Source: Arthrobacter sp. PsM3 (GTDB lineage Bacteria; Actinomycetota; Actinomycetes; Actinomycetales; Micrococcaceae). From it: a stretch of 64,000 bases of DNA. The translations under genes and the position numbers were made by a program. Below, one piece after another: positions 60,946-64,000 of the stretch; position 1 is the first letter of the stretch, and each line of letters begins with the position of its first letter. The DNA lies in the NCBI RefSeq assembly GCF_030433895.1, contig NZ_JARUXE010000001.1, forward strand, positions 62,001-126,000, read 5' to 3'. The notes under the pieces are model-generated. The model was given only the letters and a program-made list of their open reading frames with translations, was not told the DNA's origin and ran no database searches.

Positions 60946-61172
60946 AGTCTGCCCGGATTGCGGCCCTCCCACTACCGTGTCATGGCGCTGATCCCGACGG
61001 AAGGCCTCCGCCTGTCCGTGCTGGCGGAACGGACCGCCATCGGGCATTCCCGGCGGATCACCGCCGAAACGGAACGCAAGTGGGCAGCCGCCCTGGGGCC
61101 GGAGCGCTGGGGCCGGAGCGCTACCGGGAGTTTCGGAGCGCACTGCGTGAGGTCAGCCGGCTCGCGCCGTGA
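60946..61172 (+). pseudogene. Decayed MarR family regulator gene
   Basis: The plus strand reads LPGLRPSHYRVMALIPTEGLRLSVLAERT, a MarR wHTH start, then jumps to ITAETERKWAAALGPER, a MarR C-terminal helix; about 50-60 residues of recognition helix and wing are missing. A tandem 14-base duplication GGGGCCGGAGCGCT (61095-61108, 61109-61122) shifts the frame; after it the other frame continues YREFRSALREVSRLAP and stops. The N-terminus is also missing. Internal deletion plus frameshift mark it as a remnant. Confidence 0.75.
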
Positions 61173-61192
61173 GGGACGTCCATCCAACACAC

Positions 61193-61229
61193 ATCCTCCA
61201 TTCAGAAAACTCCCAGAGTCTGGGAGGAT
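61193..61229 (+). promoter_or_regulatory. Alternative hairpins over the response-regulator ribosome-binding site
   Basis: CTCCCAGA-G-TCTGGGAG (61210-61226) is a perfect palindrome overlapping GGGAGG, and ATCCTCC (61193-61199) is complementary to GGAGGAT (61223-61229). Both place the ribosome-binding site in pairing. The palindrome may alternatively be a regulator operator. Confidence 0.45.
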
Positions 61230-61230
61230 T

Positions 61231-61950
61231 ATGGGAACCATGAAAAAGAACGGTCCCGAAGCCAAGCTGCTGGTCGTCGATGATGAACCGAACATCCGCG
61301 AGCTGCTGTCCACTTCCCTGCGCTTTGCCGGTTTTGAAGTCGTTTCCGCGTCCAACGGGCGCGAAGCCCTGGCGGCGGCCGATCTCCACGCCCCCGACCT
61401 GGCTGTTCTGGACGTCATGCTGCCGGATATGGACGGTTTCACTGTCACCCGCCGGCTGCGCGCCGCAGGCAAGCACTTCCCCGTGCTCTTCCTGACCGCC
61501 AAGGATGACACCGAGGACAAGGTTATGGGGCTGACCGTGGGCGGCGACGACTACGTCACGAAGCCGTTCAGCCTCGACGAGGTAGTGGCACGCATCCGCG
61601 CCGTACTGCGCCGCACGCAGCCCCTGCAGGACGACGATGCGGTCATCCGCGTCGATGACCTCGAGCTCGACGACGACGCCCACGAGGTGCGCCGCGGCGG
61701 CACCGTGATCGAGCTGTCCCCCACCGAATTCAAGCTCCTGCGCTACCTCATGCTGAACCCCAACCGTGTGCTGTCCAAGGCGCAGATCCTGGACCATGTC
61801 TGGGAGTACGACTTCAACGGGGACGCCTCGATCGTGGAGTCCTACATCTCCTATCTGCGCCGCAAGGTGGACATTGATCCCGATGCCCCGGCGCTGATCC
61901 AGACCAAACGGGGCGTCGGCTACGTGCTGCGGACGGCCGAGAAGCGCTGA
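61231..61950 (+). CDS. OmpR/PhoB family response regulator
   Basis: A 239-residue two-component regulator. Receiver domain: LLVVDDEPNIREL (acidic pair Asp17-Asp18), phospho-acceptor Asp61 in LAVLDVMLPDMDGF, Thr/Lys switch in VLFLTAKDD. The DNA-binding domain begins near residue 140 (VIRVDDLELDDDAHEVRRGGTVIELSPTEFKLLRYLMLNPNRVLSKAQILDHVWEYDFNGDASIVESYISYLRRKV). I start at ATG 61231; an in-frame ATG at 61240 is possible, since GGGAGG is only three bases before the first. It pairs with the histidine kinase gene two bases downstream. The type resembles MprA/TcrA/CseB-like actinobacterial regulators. Confidence 0.95.
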   Translation: MGTMKKNGPEAKLLVVDDEPNIRELLSTSLRFAGFEVVSASNGREALAAADLHAPDLAVLDVMLPDMDGFTVTRRLRAAGKHFPVLFLTAKDDTEDKVMGLTVGGDDYVTKPFSLDEVVARIRAVLRRTQPLQDDDAVIRVDDLELDDDAHEVRRGGTVIELSPTEFKLLRYLMLNPNRVLSKAQILDHVWEYDFNGDASIVESYISYLRRKVDIDPDAPALIQTKRGVGYVLRTAEKR

Positions 61951-61952
61951 CC

Positions 61953-63473
61953 TTGCTGCTGCACCGGTGGAAGTCGGCGTCGCTGCGGTCGCAGCTCGTC
62001 GCCATCATGACCGCGCTGATGCTGGTGGCCCTCACTGCCACCGGCGCCGGTACCCTGACCCTGCTGCACAGCTATCTGCAGGGGCAGGTCGACGACAAGC
62101 TCCGGGCCGCGGTCGCCTCGGTCCGCCAGCAGCAGTCCTTCAGCCAGCTGCAGGACCAGAACCAGAGCATTCCCACGGACTACTCGCTGATGCTCTTCAC
62201 CCCGGGGCAGCCGCCGCTGCCGTTCGGCGGCAACAAGGAACTCCACCCGGACATCACCAGCATCACCCCGGCGGACGCCGCCGACCGCCAGCAGATCCCC
62301 TTCCAGGTCCGCGGAACGGATGGGCGCAACTGGCGGGTGGTCGCCCTCAACGTCGTGGACAGCAACGTCCGCAGCTCCGTGGTGGTCATCGGACTCCCGC
62401 TGTGGCCGGTGGATTCGGTGATGGAACACGCCGTTCTGGTGGTGGTCGGCGTCGGGCTGCTGACGCTTGTCCTGGCCTTCTTCATCGCCACGTGGAGCAT
62501 TTCCCGGTCCTTCCGGCCGCTTGCCCGGGTCGAGAAGACCGCCGCGGCGATTGCCGCGGGCGACCTCTCCCGGCGCGTCGAAATCGAAAACCCCAATACC
62601 GAGGTTGGCCGGCTGGGCAGCTCCCTCAACGCCATGCTGGCCCACATCGAGACGGCCTTCGCCGCCCGGATGGCCTCCGAGGCGCGGATGCGCCGCTTCG
62701 CGGCCGATGCCTCGCATGAACTGCGCACCCCGCTGGTGACGATCCGCGGCTTCTCGGAGCTGTACCGGCACGGCGCGCTGTCCACCCCGGAGGATGTGGC
62801 GACCGCCATGGGCCGGATCGAAAGCGAGGCGAAGCGGATGGGGACCATGGTGGAGGACCTGCTGCTGCTCGCCAGGATCGATGAGCAGCGGCCGCTCCAG
62901 CAGAAGCCTGCCGATCTGCTGCTGATTGCCAACGACGCCGTGGTGGACACCCAGGCCAGCGACCGCGGCCGCACCATCTCGCTGACCGGGCTGGACGGCC
63001 GTCCCCCCGGGCCTGCCCCGGTGCTCGGCGACGAGGCCAAGCTGCGGCAGGTGGTGGGGAATCTCGTGGGCAACGCCCTGCGCTACACCCCCGACGGCAC
63101 GCCCATCGAACTGGCCGTCGGCGTCCGGAGCTCCGGGGACGGCACCCGGCAGTCCATCATCGAGGTCCGTGACCACGGCCCCGGTGTCCCGGAGGAGGAA
63201 GCGGCGCGGATCTTCGAGCGGTTCTACCGCGCGGACACGTCCCGGACCCGGGAAACCGGCGGCAGCGGGCTGGGGCTGGCGATCGTCGCGGCCATCGTCG
63301 GTTCGCATTCGGGCACCGTCAGGGTTGCGAAAACCGACGGCGGCGGCGCCACCCTGGTGGTCAGCCTGCCGTTCCTGGATGAGACCGCCGAAGACGCAGG
63401 GCCGCATGCCGGCTCCCGTACCGGGTCAGGAACACGCGCCGGCGCCGGCTCCGGCGACACCGCCGGGGAGTAG
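61953..63473 (+). CDS. Sensor histidine kinase (MprB/TcrY-like)
   Basis: A 506-residue membrane kinase with two transmembrane helices (LVAIMTALMLVALTATGAGTLTLL and AVLVVVGVGLLTLVLAFFIATW) around an extracytoplasmic sensor domain of about 120 residues, then HAMP, HisKA with DASHELRTPLVTIRGF (phospho-acceptor His), and HATPase_c with LVGNALRYTPDG (N box), DHGPGVPEE (G1) and GSGLGLAIV (G2). A Gly/Ala-rich tail of about 30 residues ends it. The start is TTG with a weak ribosome-binding site, two bases after the regulator stop, so coupling is likely. The stimulus is unknown. Confidence 0.93.
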   Translation: MLLHRWKSASLRSQLVAIMTALMLVALTATGAGTLTLLHSYLQGQVDDKLRAAVASVRQQQSFSQLQDQNQSIPTDYSLMLFTPGQPPLPFGGNKELHPDITSITPADAADRQQIPFQVRGTDGRNWRVVALNVVDSNVRSSVVVIGLPLWPVDSVMEHAVLVVVGVGLLTLVLAFFIATWSISRSFRPLARVEKTAAAIAAGDLSRRVEIENPNTEVGRLGSSLNAMLAHIETAFAARMASEARMRRFAADASHELRTPLVTIRGFSELYRHGALSTPEDVATAMGRIESEAKRMGTMVEDLLLLARIDEQRPLQQKPADLLLIANDAVVDTQASDRGRTISLTGLDGRPPGPAPVLGDEAKLRQVVGNLVGNALRYTPDGTPIELAVGVRSSGDGTRQSIIEVRDHGPGVPEEEAARIFERFYRADTSRTRETGGSGLGLAIVAAIVGSHSGTVRVAKTDGGGATLVVSLPFLDETAEDAGPHAGSRTGSGTRAGAGSGDTAGE

Positions 63474-63594
63474 CCTGCCGGGTCTCCCGCTGCTTTTCCA
63501 CATACCGTTGAGCGGCCGTTCCCCGGGTACCCCGGCCTGCCTACGCTCGGAGGGTCCGGAGATTCCGGATCAGGCACTGTTGAGAGGTCATCCC

Positions 63595-63882
63595 ATGAGC
63601 ATCATTTCCGTCGATACGGAACTCCTCCAGCTCAAGTCAGCGAACGTCAAGGCCACGGTCGACCGCATCAGCGCTGACGTCCAGTCCATGAAGCGCGGCC
63701 TGGACGAGCTGCAGGCCAGCTGGCGCGGCTCGGCCGCCACCAACTTCCAGGCGCTCGTCGCGGAGTGGGCCCTGACCCAGGGGAAGGTCGAGGCTTCCCT
63801 TGCCTCGATCAACCTGGCGCTCAACTCCGCGGCGGCGAGCTACGCCCAGGCCGAACTGAACAACACCCAGCGTTTCAGCTGA
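63595..63882 (+). CDS. WXG100 family type VII secretion target
   Basis: A 95-residue helical-hairpin protein: MSIISVDTELLQLKSANVKATVDRISADVQSMKRGLDELQASWRGSAATNF with the central WxG (Trp43-Gly45), then a second helix. The ATG has GAGAGG seven bases upstream. No classic YxxxD/E export motif is visible at the C-terminus (AELNNTQRFS), which is not unusual for actinobacterial WXG proteins. It is exported by an ESX-type system as a dimer. No ESX component is in the window. It follows the two-component genes by about 120 bases. Confidence 0.93.
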   Translation: MSIISVDTELLQLKSANVKATVDRISADVQSMKRGLDELQASWRGSAATNFQALVAEWALTQGKVEASLASINLALNSAAASYAQAELNNTQRFS

Positions 63883-63909
63883 CCGCCCCTCACGGCTCCG
63901 CAGAAGGTC

Positions 63910-64000
63910 TCAGGCTTCGGGGGTGCCCTGGTGGAAGCGGAGCCGCCATTGGGCGCCGTCATGGACCCACAGGGAGCTGCGCAGGGCCGATCCGGACCGG
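63910..64000 (-). CDS. NTF2-like/DUF4440-type protein, C-terminal fragment at window edge
   Basis: The minus strand ends in a stop at 63910-63912 preceded by RSSLWVHDGAQWRLRFHQGTPEA, the conserved C-terminal strand of SnoaL/DUF4440 nuclear-transport-factor-2-like proteins. Only about 29 residues are visible. Convergent with the WXG100 gene. The family includes enzymes and binding proteins with many roles, so no function is assigned. Confidence 0.7.
   Translation of the reverse strand, partial: RSGSALRSSLWVHDGAQWRLRFHQGTPEA

Overview
The window is a high-GC actinobacterial chromosome segment. Gene content (an actinobacterial myo-inositol operon, a DtxR/IdeR regulator with every DtxR metal ligand at the canonical position, the XPB-helicase pair, a WXG100 protein, c-di-AMP riboswitches on cell-wall hydrolase genes) and frequent GTG/TTG starts suggest the Arthrobacter/Pseudarthrobacter group (Micrococcaceae). 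Genus placement is inference. I see no prophage, integrase, transposase or CRISPR array.

Layout. 1-4.65 kb (minus): CUT2-type sugar ABC transporter (lipoprotein, permease, single-domain ATPase), a Gfo/Idh/MocA dehydrogenase and a truncated TIM-barrel isomerase. 4.8-6.75 kb: divergent MFS exporter and MarR regulator. 6.8-16.8 kb (minus): iolC, a Cgl0159-type aldolase, iolD, iolA/mmsA, iolE, iolG, iolH and an iolT-like sugar porter; iolB is not in the window. 17.0-17.4 kb: a tautomerase. The ABC operon, the iol operon and the tautomerase carry the same upstream palindromic element, so they look like one inositol regulon. 17.5-18.8 kb: ArsR-SRPBCC pair flanked by two copies of a REP-like palindrome. 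18.8-26.9 kb: sucCD, a lipoprotein, a GT1 glycosyltransferase, pcrA/uvrD and an IMPase-family phosphatase.

27-31.7 kb is the most unusual part. A stand-alone TPR protein is divergent from a 50-residue secreted peptide with a double-Trp C-terminus, which resembles a receptor/pheromone (RRNPP-like) pair. Next to it is a small operon of a 45-residue protein, a STAS-like protein and a GGDEF-EAL enzyme with intact motifs. A promoter-region sequence motif is shared between the peptide gene and this operon.

31.7-37.2 kb: DUF998 membrane protein, tRNA-Arg(CCU), DUF6314 and Nudix genes, an ABC exporter and an ABC-F protein. 37.4-40.4 kb: an HTH protein translationally coupled to three tandem paralogous seven-helix membrane proteins of unknown function. 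40.6-47.7 kb: GH38 alpha-mannosidase, then fdhD-moeA-DUF6457-mobA (molybdenum cofactor) and an HNH nuclease. 47.9-50.3 kb: NlpC/P60 and M23 cell-wall hydrolases, each under its own ydaO-type c-di-AMP riboswitch. 50.5-59.7 kb: dtxR/ideR, serC, an MFS_3 exporter, DUF3027, a cold-shock-domain protein, a small membrane protein and the two-gene XPB helicase operon. 59.7-64 kb: APH-type kinase, a decayed MarR gene, an OmpR-type two-component system, a WXG100 protein and the end of an NTF2-like gene.
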